From NCBI RefSeq assembly GCF_006345825.1, contig NZ_VCIX01000092.1:372001-436000 (forward strand): a stretch of 64,000 bases of DNA, written 5' to 3'. The translations under genes were made by a program, and so were the position numbers. Under the pieces are notes generated by a model. It ran no database searches. It saw only the letters and a program-made list of their open reading frames with translations, and was not told the DNA's origin. This document shows positions 1 through 8,925 of this stretch, one piece after another; within the stretch, counting starts at the first letter, position 1; each line of letters opens with the position of its first letter. This DNA comes from Paenibacillus paridis. Its GTDB lineage: Bacteria > Bacillota > Bacilli > Paenibacillales > Paenibacillaceae.

Positions 1-2649
1 CCGCTTGATGAATCGATTCCTTCGACGGTAAATCAAGTTACCGCGACGCTTAACGATTATCCTGAGCTATCCTGGGCAGAGGGAGAAGATCAAGGGAACG
101 GGATCCTGCACTATAACATCTATCGAAGCGAAGACGCGGCGTTTTCGCCGGCTTATTCCAATATGGTGGGAGAATCCGCTACGGCAAATTTTATTGACAG
201 GGAAGAAGCACAGCCAAACACGACGTATTATTACAAGGTAGAAGCGGAGGATCGGAGCGGAAATGTAGGGGCTGCTTCTGAGGCTGTCCATCTAACTACC
301 GGACCGACCGTCCCGGAAACCGAGCAACCGAAAATGGTTGATTTCGCAACCTTTCGCGATGGTCACCAATTAAATGTGGCTGATTTACAGACCATGCCTT
401 ATATCGCGGGAATACAACCCATTCAAAAAGTTGAGCTGTACGTGGATGATAAATTAATACAGGAAATGACGGCATCGCCATATGCCTATACCGTAAAGGG
501 CTTAAGCAACGGAGAGCATTCTCTGCAATACAAGGTTTACGATACGACGGGAACTGTCACCGAGTCGAGAAGGATTAAAGTAAACAAACAAGTAAGTGCC
601 TTGCGCAGCTTATTCACGCCATCGAGCCCGACGATTGACGGCTCCATTCAAGAATGGGGTTCTCCTGAGTTTGTCATGAATCAGAGAGACCAGGTGAGGA
701 ATATTGAAAGCACCTTCACTGATCAATGGTCTCTGCAAAGGTTAAATGCTTTAGGCCATACCAGGTGGGATGAAGACAATTTGTATATCGCAATCAAGGT
801 TACGGAAGACGTACACCGTTTGCCGATCTTGAATGCGGCCGATTTGTGGAAAGGCTCCAGCATTCAAATCGCTATCGATCCCGAAAGAGGATCGGTTCCG
901 GGAAGCAAGGGATATTCAGAATTCGCCTTCGGATTAACCGATGACGGCCAGGCTGTCGGGTATCGTTACAATGCCATTGCCGGCAAAACAACAGGTGAGT
1001 TTACAGCAGGGCAGATGGCGATTTCCAGAGACGAGGCAACGAAGTCTACGAGTTACGAACTGAGTATTCCTTGGGGCGAAATCCTCCCGGGAGGAGTTTC
1101 AGTTAACGACGGCTCCGCCTTGGGAATCTCTGTACTTGCCAATTATAGCGACGGAAGCTTCGTCAACTCGGGCAATGGAGATGCCAGAAACGGATGGATT
1201 GAATACAACAGCGGCATCGGAGCGGGAAAAGCCCCGATTCAATATGGGTATTTGATTCTTGGCAAACAGAGATTTATTGCTCCAACGATTAGTGCGATAG
1301 CCGGAAACGGAGAGGCGCAATTGAGTTGGAGCGCGATATCCGGAGCGACAGGCTATTACATTAAATACGGGACAGCCAGCGGAGTGTATTCGAGCAAGAT
1401 TGATGCGGGAAGCGCGACCCATTATACGGTATCGGGGCTTACCAAGGGAACGACCTATTACTTTATTGCGGAAGCCTATGACGCATATGGCGAAAGCGGT
1501 CATTCCAACGAAGCAGCGATCACCGCATTGGGCGAGAAAGCGGATGGAGAAGGCAATGGAAGTTCTGGAGGCCAAGTCGGCATCGTCCGCTCCAAGGTAG
1601 AGATTAAGGACGGGGCGGCTCAAGTGAAGCTAGAGGAAGGCCAATCGAGAGCTGTCGTCCTCTTATCGGGAGTTGGGAATTATCCGCTTCAAGTGTACCG
1701 TGGTAAAGTGTCGATGACCATAAGCCAAGAGAAGCTGGATAGTCTCAGAGAATATTCAGGCATTGACGCGGGTTCTTATATTGAAATAACCATCAGCCCT
1801 ACCAATGATGCGGCTATCGTAAACGCACCGCTCAGCGGCAGCAAAGCAATGATGAAAATCGCAGGTGAAGCTTATGTTTTCGATGTCAAACTTAAGTCCT
1901 CCGATCATCGCGAAATTGCAACCGGCATAGTCTCAGGCGGCATGACGCTATCTCTGCCTTACGATCCTAATCAAGTCGATCAGGAGCTTCTCGGTATTTA
2001 CGATTACGATAAGGCGAAGCTGCAATGGAGATATGTCGGCGGCGAAATCGATGAGGCGATGAATCAAGTTAAGGTGACGCTGCAGCATTCTGGCGTGTAT
2101 TCGGTTATGGAATACAACAAAGCTTTCAGCGACGTGAAAGAAGGTCACTGGGCGAAGCGGGTGCTTCAAATATTAGCAGCAAAGCATATGGTCAATGGTG
2201 TGGATGAATCGCGATTTAACCCTGAAGGAACAACGACCAGAGCAGAATTCGTAACCTTACTTGCTAATGCTTTAAACCTGGAGACGGGCATTACAAAGCA
2301 ACCGTTCGACGACGTCAAAGCGGATGCATGGTATGCGGATAGCATAGCCGCAGCCATTCAAGCCGGAATCGTTACAGGGGTAAGCGCAGATCAGTTTGCC
2401 CCAGACCAATTCATCAGCCGTGCGGAAATGGTTGTGATGATCGTACGTTCGGCCGGCATTCAACCGAAGCCAGAGGCGACAGTCGGCTACGTAGATGCGC
2501 ATGATATTCCGAGATGGGCTCTACCCTACATTGACGCTGCCGAAGAAGCGAACTTGGTTCGTGGAAGAGGAAGCAACCTGTTTGCGCCTCAGAGCAAGGC
2601 GACGCGGGCGGAGGCGGCCCAACTCGTATACAATCTACTGATTAAATAA
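1..2649 (+). CDS. SLH-anchored multidomain surface protein, 5' end outside window
   Basis: The frame is open from base 1, so the gene starts upstream; the ATG at 163 is internal. In order, numbering from base 1: a fibronectin type III domain (residues about 18-100), an Ig-like segment (112-198), a CBM9/DOMON-like carbohydrate-binding domain starting near 205 with the usual WDEDNLYIAIKVTEDVH strand, a second FN3 (about 430-510), a stalk domain (525-700), and three SLH repeats to the C-terminus. SLH domains bind pyruvylated secondary wall polymer, so the protein is displayed on the cell surface. The missing N-terminus probably carries the signal peptide and a catalytic or beta-helix domain (inference from its neighbours). 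The SGNH esterase starts 14 bp after its stop, suggesting co-transcription. The first FN3 closely resembles the one in the beta-helix protein at 8926. Confidence 0.9.
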   Translation, partial: PLDESIPSTVNQVTATLNDYPELSWAEGEDQGNGILHYNIYRSEDAAFSPAYSNMVGESATANFIDREEAQPNTTYYYKVEAEDRSGNVGAASEAVHLTTGPTVPETEQPKMVDFATFRDGHQLNVADLQTMPYIAGIQPIQKVELYVDDKLIQEMTASPYAYTVKGLSNGEHSLQYKVYDTTGTVTESRRIKVNKQVSALRSLFTPSSPTIDGSIQEWGSPEFVMNQRDQVRNIESTFTDQWSLQRLNALGHTRWDEDNLYIAIKVTEDVHRLPILNAADLWKGSSIQIAIDPERGSVPGSKGYSEFAFGLTDDGQAVGYRYNAIAGKTTGEFTAGQMAISRDEATKSTSYELSIPWGEILPGGVSVNDGSALGISVLANYSDGSFVNSGNGDARNGWIEYNSGIGAGKAPIQYGYLILGKQRFIAPTISAIAGNGEAQLSWSAISGATGYYIKYGTASGVYSSKIDAGSATHYTVSGLTKGTTYYFIAEAYDAYGESGHSNEAAITALGEKADGEGNGSSGGQVGIVRSKVEIKDGAAQVKLEEGQSRAVVLLSGVGNYPLQVYRGKVSMTISQEKLDSLREYSGIDAGSYIEITISPTNDAAIVNAPLSGSKAMMKIAGEAYVFDVKLKSSDHREIATGIVSGGMTLSLPYDPNQVDQELLGIYDYDKAKLQWRYVGGEIDEAMNQVKVTLQHSGVYSVMEYNKAFSDVKEGHWAKRVLQILAAKHMVNGVDESRFNPEGTTTRAEFVTLLANALNLETGITKQPFDDVKADAWYADSIAAAIQAGIVTGVSADQFAPDQFISRAEMVVMIVRSAGIQPKPEATVGYVDAHDIPRWALPYIDAAEEANLVRGRGSNLFAPQSKATRAEAAQLVYNLLIK

Positions 2650-2663
2650 AGGGGAGATGGCAG

Positions 2664-3269
2664 ATGTTGCTGCAAGAAGGACAGAAAATGATTTTTATTG
2701 GCGACAGCATTACGGATTGCGGCAGAAAGGATGATCCTGAACATATTGGAGGCGGATATGTACGCATCGTTCGGGATTACTTATCAATCGTACGTCCGGA
2801 AATCACTTTGCAGGTAGTGAACCAAGGGATAAGCGGCGAGACGATATTGGATCTAAAGGCACGGTGGAAGGAAGACGTCATCGAGATAAAGCCCGACTGG
2901 CTGACCATATCAATTGGCATAAATGATGAATGGAAAAACGTCAGCTGCGATGATTTTAGGGATACCTACCGGGAATTATTGAATGAAACGAAAAGCAAGA
3001 CGGGGTCCTCCTTGATCGTAATGGAAACGACAATCCTATCCGAAGATTCGAACGATGGGAAAAATGAGCGCCTTCTTCCCTATAATCAAATCATAAGAGA
3101 GGTCGCTGCGGAATTCGAAGCCATTCTCGTGCCTCAGTATCAGTCTTTTACGGCATACTTAAGGGAGCAACGCGGGAAAACGCTAACCGTGGATCAAGTT
3201 CACATGAATTCGACAGGGAATTTATTCATGGCGGTTAACTGGTTGAAGGCATGCGGGTTCACATGCTGA
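2664..3269 (+). CDS. SGNH/GDSL-family hydrolase, probable carbohydrate esterase
   Basis: A 201-residue cytoplasmic protein (no signal peptide) with all SGNH blocks: GDSIT with nucleophile Ser15, the glycine in NQGISGET (Gly58), GIND with Asn87, and the DQVH pair Asp177/His180. Short SGNH hydrolases of this kind remove acetyl or other acyl groups from sugars or oligosaccharides; here deacetylation of imported glycan fragments is likely, but the substrate cannot be read from sequence. The ATG has a good ribosome site (GGGGAG, 7-8 bp upstream). It follows the SLH protein by 14 bp and precedes the sensor kinase, from which it is separated by a 135-bp promoter region. A lysophospholipase-type activity is the main alternative. 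Confidence 0.88.
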   Translation: MLLQEGQKMIFIGDSITDCGRKDDPEHIGGGYVRIVRDYLSIVRPEITLQVVNQGISGETILDLKARWKEDVIEIKPDWLTISIGINDEWKNVSCDDFRDTYRELLNETKSKTGSSLIVMETTILSEDSNDGKNERLLPYNQIIREVAAEFEAILVPQYQSFTAYLREQRGKTLTVDQVHMNSTGNLFMAVNWLKACGFTC

Positions 3270-3337
3270 AAACGCATAAAAGCACATCTGGATTCACCTT
3301 AAAACACATAGACAAAAAGATGGCATTGTGACAATAT
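3260..3337 (+). promoter_or_regulatory. Promoter and operator-like CACAT repeats before the sensor kinase
   Basis: CACAT occurs three times at 3260, 3283 and 3305, spaced 23 and 22 bp, i.e. about two helical turns, as expected for AraC-type activators. The last copy is in AACACATAGA (3303-3312) and runs into a possible -35 TAGACA (3309-3314), followed by a 17-bp gap and CAATAT (3332-3337) as -10. The same layout precedes 6781 and 11895. Promoter activity is inferred. Confidence 0.5.
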
Positions 3338-3404
3338 AGAGTCGTTAGCGCTTGTCCGAACAGCTGGGAAATTGTTGTTACCATCATAGGTCTCGGAGGA
3401 TCTC

Positions 3405-5186
3405 ATGCTAAAAGAACTGGTATCCTATACTAGAAAGTATAGATTAAGATTTCGCATGATCCTCACGAATATTTGCATTGCCGTTTTGCCCATTCTCCTT
3501 CTAGGGACAGTGGGCTATTTTTCTTATATTAATATTCTCAAAAAGAACGCGCTCGATAATATTAATATTTTCGTGACACAAACGAACAATCGTTTCGACG
3601 AATATTTTTACCGAATGGACCAGCTCTCAAAGTCGATTTTCTTTAACAAGAACGTTCAGGCCATTATGCTCGAAAATAAGTCCTGGCAGGAATCCGATAT
3701 ATTGTTAAGAAATTTAAACTCGTACTTGTCACTTGAACCTGCCCTGAACGCTATCGGCATGATTAGTTTGAAAGACTTCCGCTTAGTATCCACCGGAGAA
3801 CTGCTTATGCAACCGATGGTGGCTTATTTGGAGGAGATGCAAAATACGAATAGGCTAAGCAATAAGCTGCAGATCTCGCCTCCATTCTTAAAAGACCAAG
3901 GCATACTGGCTTTCAGAAAGGTGAAATCCGTTCTTCCATACCAATATCTGCAGGAAATTTACATAGGCGTTTTGTTATTGGATACGGAATGGATACAGCA
4001 AATATTACGCTCAGCGGATTTGGCGGATAAAGCAGAGCTTTATATTATGAACGAGAACGGCGATCTCATTGGCTCTTCGACTCATAATCCCGATTTTGAA
4101 CAACATTATGCCCAGGCTAAAATGAATGTGGATTACCAAGTTGTCGATTTTCAAATGAACGGAATCAATTATTTGTACCAATCCCTCCCGATCGAAAGCT
4201 TGGGCTGGAAGTTCGTGGCATTAATTAATGAAGATAAGCTGGTGGGAAAAGCATCGATCATTCAGTATATCGTGATTTCGGCTATAGCGATCATGGTCTT
4301 AATCGTCATCTGGGCAGCGGCTTCTTTTAATATTCGCTTGACCCATCCCATCACTAAGATGGCGGATATTTTCGATAGCGCAGCGAGCGGAGATTTGGAT
4401 GCCCGGTTGAGATTCGGCTATAAGAATGAAATTACGATCATACAGGACCACTATAACAATATGATGAATGAAATTAAGAAGCTTACGGATAATCTGCTGC
4501 AATCCCAGCAGCAGCTGTATGAAACGGAAATGGAGAAACGAATGTTTCAATTGAATGGTCTCCAGAGCCAGATTAATTCTCATTTTCTGTATAACGTTCT
4601 TCACTCTATTAGAGGCATGGCCTTGTCCAACGCACGGAGGGAGGTAGCCGTCGCTATTGACAATCTCGTCTCTTATTTCCGCTATATTACGCGTACGGAT
4701 GAATTTGTTCTTCTGCACAAAGAGCTTGAGCATCTGGAGCGCTACATTGATATTCAAAAAATAAGATTTGGGGAGCGGCTGCAGTTTAAAGTAATCATGG
4801 ATCAGGGTCTCGGAGCCCGTTCGATCGTGAAGCTCATTCTCCAGCCGCTTGTTGAGAACGCTTTATTTCATGGTCTCGAAGGAAAGACAGGGCGATGGAT
4901 CATTCATATCCATGCGACTGTGGATGAGGAGAATCACTTGCTGATCAAGGTGATGGATAACGGAATCGGCATGAGCGAGGAACGCTTGATGCGCATGCAG
5001 CAGGATTTTGACAATAGGAATAAGAGCTCAGCCGAAACCGCAGGACTGGGTCAAGGAATCGGGCTTGTCAATATTCATAAAAGAATTCAAATCTATTACG
5101 GGAAGCCCTATGGTCTATCCATCAAGAGCTGGAGAGATAGGGGAACGGTTGTGACGGTTAGCGTTCCACTTAAAGCGAAAGGGTGA
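3405..5186 (+). CDS. YesM-type sensor histidine kinase
   Basis: A 593-residue membrane kinase. TM1 is at about residues 17-42, an extracytoplasmic sensor domain follows, TM2 is at about 286-308, then HAMP (about 309-362), the His_kinase domain with phospho-acceptor His393 in INSHFLYNVL, and an HATPase with PLVENALFHG, DNGIGM and GIGLVNIHKR boxes. YesM kinases sense extracellular sugars, sometimes with a binding protein, and phosphorylate a YesN-type AraC regulator, here encoded directly downstream. The ATG has a GGAGG site (in ctcggaggatct) about 7 bp upstream. Together with the importer at 13741-17214 it is probably the switch for this glycan locus. Confidence 0.95.
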   Translation: MLKELVSYTRKYRLRFRMILTNICIAVLPILLLGTVGYFSYINILKKNALDNINIFVTQTNNRFDEYFYRMDQLSKSIFFNKNVQAIMLENKSWQESDILLRNLNSYLSLEPALNAIGMISLKDFRLVSTGELLMQPMVAYLEEMQNTNRLSNKLQISPPFLKDQGILAFRKVKSVLPYQYLQEIYIGVLLLDTEWIQQILRSADLADKAELYIMNENGDLIGSSTHNPDFEQHYAQAKMNVDYQVVDFQMNGINYLYQSLPIESLGWKFVALINEDKLVGKASIIQYIVISAIAIMVLIVIWAAASFNIRLTHPITKMADIFDSAASGDLDARLRFGYKNEITIIQDHYNNMMNEIKKLTDNLLQSQQQLYETEMEKRMFQLNGLQSQINSHFLYNVLHSIRGMALSNARREVAVAIDNLVSYFRYITRTDEFVLLHKELEHLERYIDIQKIRFGERLQFKVIMDQGLGARSIVKLILQPLVENALFHGLEGKTGRWIIHIHATVDEENHLLIKVMDNGIGMSEERLMRMQQDFDNRNKSSAETAGLGQGIGLVNIHKRIQIYYGKPYGLSIKSWRDRGTVVTVSVPLKAKG

Positions 5187-5193
5187 GTAAACT

Positions 5194-6711
5194 TTGCATA
5201 AGCTGATCCTCGTGGATGACGAGCCGTGGATATTGAAGGATATGGAACAAATTGTGGATTGGGAAACGCTCGGCTTCCAAATTGTAGCGAAAGTAAATGA
5301 CGTACAAATGGCTGAAAGCCTGTTGAAGCGCAAATCGATTGATGTCGTGATCAGTGATATTCGCATGCCTGGGAAAAGCGGCTTGGATTTATTGTCTTTC
5401 GTAAACCGTGTGTCTCCCCATACGCTAGTGGTGTTCATGAGCGCATACAGTGAATTTAGCTACGCAAAAAAAGCGCTGGAGCTAGGCTGCTTTGCCTATC
5501 TGCTCAAACCGGTCAACGAGCAAGAATTGCGGGATACGTTATCGAATTGCAGCAAGCGGTTAGCTGAACGTGATCGGGACAAACGCGCATTGCAAACTTA
5601 CCACAATTCCATGCTGTTTCTGGAAATGATCGAGAAGGGGTTAACCGTACAGCAAGTGGCTCAGTTAAAAGGTTTGAATGTTGAAATGGGCAGCGATGCG
5701 GGATATGCCTTTGCCATCGTGAAAAGCAAAACAGCCATATCGGAGCAAGAATTGCTGAATTCGGATCGATTGCTGCATGAACATGGCGTTACTTTTTTTC
5801 GTGCCATGGCAAGTCCGCTCAAATGGACGTATTTATTAAGCCATTCCGAATTGGATACGACTACGCTTAAGGCTTTATATAAACGCGTACTAACCATGGC
5901 AGCAGAGCTTCAATGGGATGTAGGAGTAAGCCTCTCGAACGACTTCGACAGTCAAATCGCGAAATACTACAACCAAGCAAATATGATGGCTGACACCTCG
6001 ACCTTAAACCGCAGGATAGGCGTTTACCGCTATAGGCCGAGAGTAAACGCGGCATTGCCGTCTATCATGGAGCGGATAGGCAAAGCAACAAAGCTTGAGC
6101 ATCTGGAAGCGGCGTTATTTGATGTGCATAAAGGAATGGCCAAAGATCGCATTCATTTAAATGGGCTTGTTGAAATTTATAATTTCTTTGTTGTGGTAAT
6201 CAAGAACTTCTCCTTGTCGACACACTCTTTCGCCGAGGACTCTATTACCGTCCAGGATCTGGTCCTACACTATGGTAATCCCCATGATTTGCTTATACAG
6301 ATGAGAATGTTCATTGACGAGCATAAGAAGAAGCCGTCGGAGTTAACGACCTTTCCCATTGTTGACGAGATCATCAAGGATATTGAACGGCGGTATGCGC
6401 ACAAAATTTCTCTCAAAGAATTTGCCCAGCAGTACTTTATTAGCCCAAATTATCTGAGTCATCTCTTCAAACAGGAGAAGGGGCAAAGCTTTATCCATTT
6501 CCTCATTCAGAAAAGGCTGGATGCAGCTGTTGAGCTATTGAAAGAGGACATATCTCTATATGATGTCGGAAAACTAGTCGGCTATGAGGATTATGCCCAT
6601 TTCAGCAAGCTATTCAAGAAACATCTGGGTCAGTCGCCGCTAGAGTACAAACAGCGCTTCGATCATAAAAACAACGTACACAAGAAACCACAACCCAATC
6701 TCTTTGATTAA
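5194..6711 (+). CDS. YesN-type response regulator with AraC DNA-binding domain
   Basis: A 505-residue regulator with an N-terminal receiver (phospho-acceptor Asp55 in VVISDIRMP, conserved LVDDE start and K in LLKPVN), a middle region without recognised function, and a C-terminal AraC/XylS double helix-turn-helix (about residues 400-495, SLKEFAQQYFISPNYLSHLFK and the second helix-turn-helix in DVGKLVGYEDYAHFSKLFKK). The start is TTG at 5194, with AAGGGTGAG overlapping the kinase stop codon, so the two genes are translationally coupled. It probably activates the promoters before 3405, 6781 and 11895, which share an ACATA element at the -35 (inference). Confidence 0.94.
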   Translation: MHKLILVDDEPWILKDMEQIVDWETLGFQIVAKVNDVQMAESLLKRKSIDVVISDIRMPGKSGLDLLSFVNRVSPHTLVVFMSAYSEFSYAKKALELGCFAYLLKPVNEQELRDTLSNCSKRLAERDRDKRALQTYHNSMLFLEMIEKGLTVQQVAQLKGLNVEMGSDAGYAFAIVKSKTAISEQELLNSDRLLHEHGVTFFRAMASPLKWTYLLSHSELDTTTLKALYKRVLTMAAELQWDVGVSLSNDFDSQIAKYYNQANMMADTSTLNRRIGVYRYRPRVNAALPSIMERIGKATKLEHLEAALFDVHKGMAKDRIHLNGLVEIYNFFVVVIKNFSLSTHSFAEDSITVQDLVLHYGNPHDLLIQMRMFIDEHKKKPSELTTFPIVDEIIKDIERRYAHKISLKEFAQQYFISPNYLSHLFKQEKGQSFIHFLIQKRLDAAVELLKEDISLYDVGKLVGYEDYAHFSKLFKKHLGQSPLEYKQRFDHKNNVHKKPQPNLFD

Positions 6712-6744
6712 CACATAGAAATGCCATCGAGCCCGTGTCACAAT
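6689..6744 (+). promoter_or_regulatory. Promoter with CAACC/CACATA elements before the alpha-galactosidase
   Basis: AACACATAGA (6710-6719) is identical in 10 bp to the element before the sensor kinase. TAGAAA (6716-6721), 17 bp, then CACAAT (6739-6744) form a possible promoter. CAACCC begins at 6691, 21 bp before CACAT, the same spacing as CAACC to CACAT upstream of 11895. Part of the site overlaps the 3' end of the response regulator gene. Confidence 0.5.
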
Positions 6745-6780
6745 GAGAACCATCAATCAAGAATAGAGGGTGAATGAAAA

Positions 6781-8922
6781 GTGACAAGGGCCTATGGTGT
6801 CGAGAAGGATACGACGGAAGTGCTGAGTTGGATTAGCTTATGCGAAAATGGGATTTATTTGGAGATTCAGATTGCCGAAGACGGAGATGTCCGTCTGGTT
6901 CATTTATCTCCTTTCCCAGCGAATGAAGAGGTACGAGGAACCGAGGAGGAACGGGGAACGCGCCGAATCGTCGAACTGCAAGTGACAGGCGAGGATCGGA
7001 ACGATCATCATGCCTCCAAATATACGGGCACCATGCCGGGAGGGAGATTGAAGTACGATAGCCACAGAGATTTCTATAACGAAAGCGGAAGAAAACTCGA
7101 AGTGGTTATGGAAGACAGGGGAATGCGTGTAACGGTACACTATCAATTTTACAACGATATCCCTGTCATCCGAGCTTGGACGGAGGTCGTCAATCAGAGT
7201 GTGAATCCCATTCCAATGGAATACGTTTCTTCGTTTACAGTTACGGGGATCGCGGGCGGAGGCAGCGGAACATGGGAAGCCAAAAGCCGTCTTCATATTG
7301 CACATAATGCATGGCACGGAGAGCTGCAGTGGAGAAGTTACAGGCTACCCGAGCTAGGTTTAACGAAAGTAAATGACTTTTCGATCAAAAGACTTTCATA
7401 CAGCAATTCGGGAACCTGGTCTTCCGCCGATCTTCATCCAATGGGTGGATATGAAAATAGGGAGACGGGAATGGCCCTGTGTTGGCAAATCGAGCATAAC
7501 GGTTCTTGGCATTGGGAGATGAGCGATAAGGCGAATGGTCAGCTCTATTTGCAATTAAGCGGCCCTACGGAGAACGAAAGCCATTGGTGGAAAAACGTCG
7601 CGCCAGGCGAAGCCTTTATCTCCGTTCCTGCAGCGATTGCGATTGTCAATGGAGGGTTCGAACAGGGAATCGTGGAATTGACGCGTTATCGGCGAGAAAT
7701 CCGTCGTTGGAACGAGGACAATGAAGGGCTTCCGGTTGTTTTCAACGATTACATGAATTGTTTATTCGCTGATCCAACGACCGAGAAGATTTTACCCTTA
7801 GTCGATGCGGCTGCTTTGGCGGGTTGCGAATATTATTGCATCGATGCTGGCTGGTATGCGGATGGCGAATGGTGGAGCAATGTAGGGCTTTGGCAACCGT
7901 CACCAAGACGTTTTCCAGGCGGATTGCAGGAGGTGCTTGACTATATCCGGGCGAAAGGCTTAATCCCGGGACTTTGGCTGGAACTTGAAGTTATGGGCAT
8001 TCATTGCCCCTTGGCGCAGCAAGTGCCGGATGAATGGTTTTTCATGCGACATGGCAAGCGGGTAATGGATCACGGCAGGTATCAATTGGATTATCGACAT
8101 CCCGAGGTCATTCAATATGCAGATGAAGTGATTGACCGTCTAGTGACGGAGTACAAGGTCGGTTATATCAAAATGGACTATAACATTAATGCGGGGATCG
8201 GTACAGAGGTTAACGCCGATAGCTTCGGCGATGGCTTGCTTCAGCATAACCGTGCCTACCTGCGCTGGCTTGATAGCGTATTTGCCCGTTATCCGGATTT
8301 GGTCATCGAGAATTGCGGGAGCGGCGGTTTGCGTATGGATTATGCTTTGCTCGCCAGGCACAGCGTGCAGTCGATTAGCGATCAAACGGATTACCGCAAA
8401 TTTGCGGCGATATCAGCTGCTGCTCCTACGGCGCTTACTCCAGAGCAATCCGCTGCTTGGTCATATCCGCTGAAGGACGGAGACCGGGAAGAGGTCATCT
8501 TTAACATGGTGAACGGCATGTTAATGCGAATTCATCAGAGCGGGCACTTGTCGGAAATTGCAACGGATCGTTTTGAATTGATTCGTGAAGGGATTGCTTA
8601 TTACAAGAGTATCCGGGCTTCCATTCCGAAGGCTCTTCCTTTTTGGCCGATTGGCTTGCCTAAGCATGGCGATCATTGGCTTAGCCTTGGACTTAGATGC
8701 GGTGAGAAGGCTTATGTGGCGGTATGGAGAATGGAAGGCGGAGCGAGTGAAGCGAGATTTCCGATTCCGGGTTGTGACGGCAAGAAAGTAACGGTTCGCT
8801 GTGGGTTTCCCCAAAATGAGAGCGTTAGTTGCAGCTGGAATCAGCTTGAAAATGCGTTAGTTGTTACACTTCCATCGGAATTTACGGCTCGCCTGTTTGA
8901 ACTGCACATTGAGGAGGAGTAG
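6781..8922 (+). CDS. GH36-type alpha-galactosidase
   Basis: A 713-residue protein without signal peptide, so it acts inside the cell. An N-terminal beta-sandwich (about 1-310) precedes a TIM-barrel catalytic domain (about 330-610) and a C-terminal beta domain. GH36 hallmarks are YCIDAGWY, the nucleophile motif YIKMDYN (Asp466), ENCGSGG, and SISDQTDYRKF, holding Asp534 and Asp537, one of which should be the acid/base. Family members remove terminal alpha-galactosyl residues; alpha-N-acetylgalactosaminidase is possible in the same clan. The start is GTG with AGAGGG about 10 bp upstream. It is followed after 3 bp by the secreted beta-helix protein and is thus in one transcript with it. It would process oligosaccharides brought in by the importer at 13741-17214. 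Confidence 0.88.
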   Translation: MTRAYGVEKDTTEVLSWISLCENGIYLEIQIAEDGDVRLVHLSPFPANEEVRGTEEERGTRRIVELQVTGEDRNDHHASKYTGTMPGGRLKYDSHRDFYNESGRKLEVVMEDRGMRVTVHYQFYNDIPVIRAWTEVVNQSVNPIPMEYVSSFTVTGIAGGGSGTWEAKSRLHIAHNAWHGELQWRSYRLPELGLTKVNDFSIKRLSYSNSGTWSSADLHPMGGYENRETGMALCWQIEHNGSWHWEMSDKANGQLYLQLSGPTENESHWWKNVAPGEAFISVPAAIAIVNGGFEQGIVELTRYRREIRRWNEDNEGLPVVFNDYMNCLFADPTTEKILPLVDAAALAGCEYYCIDAGWYADGEWWSNVGLWQPSPRRFPGGLQEVLDYIRAKGLIPGLWLELEVMGIHCPLAQQVPDEWFFMRHGKRVMDHGRYQLDYRHPEVIQYADEVIDRLVTEYKVGYIKMDYNINAGIGTEVNADSFGDGLLQHNRAYLRWLDSVFARYPDLVIENCGSGGLRMDYALLARHSVQSISDQTDYRKFAAISAAAPTALTPEQSAAWSYPLKDGDREEVIFNMVNGMLMRIHQSGHLSEIATDRFELIREGIAYYKSIRASIPKALPFWPIGLPKHGDHWLSLGLRCGEKAYVAVWRMEGGASEARFPIPGCDGKKVTVRCGFPQNESVSCSWNQLENALVVTLPSEFTARLFELHIEEE

Positions 8923-8925
8923 CCA

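Noticed and set aside
3342..3357. Possible cre site (TCGTTAGCGCTTGTCC) before the sensor kinase
   Set aside because: At least two mismatches to the consensus in either direction; too weak to list.
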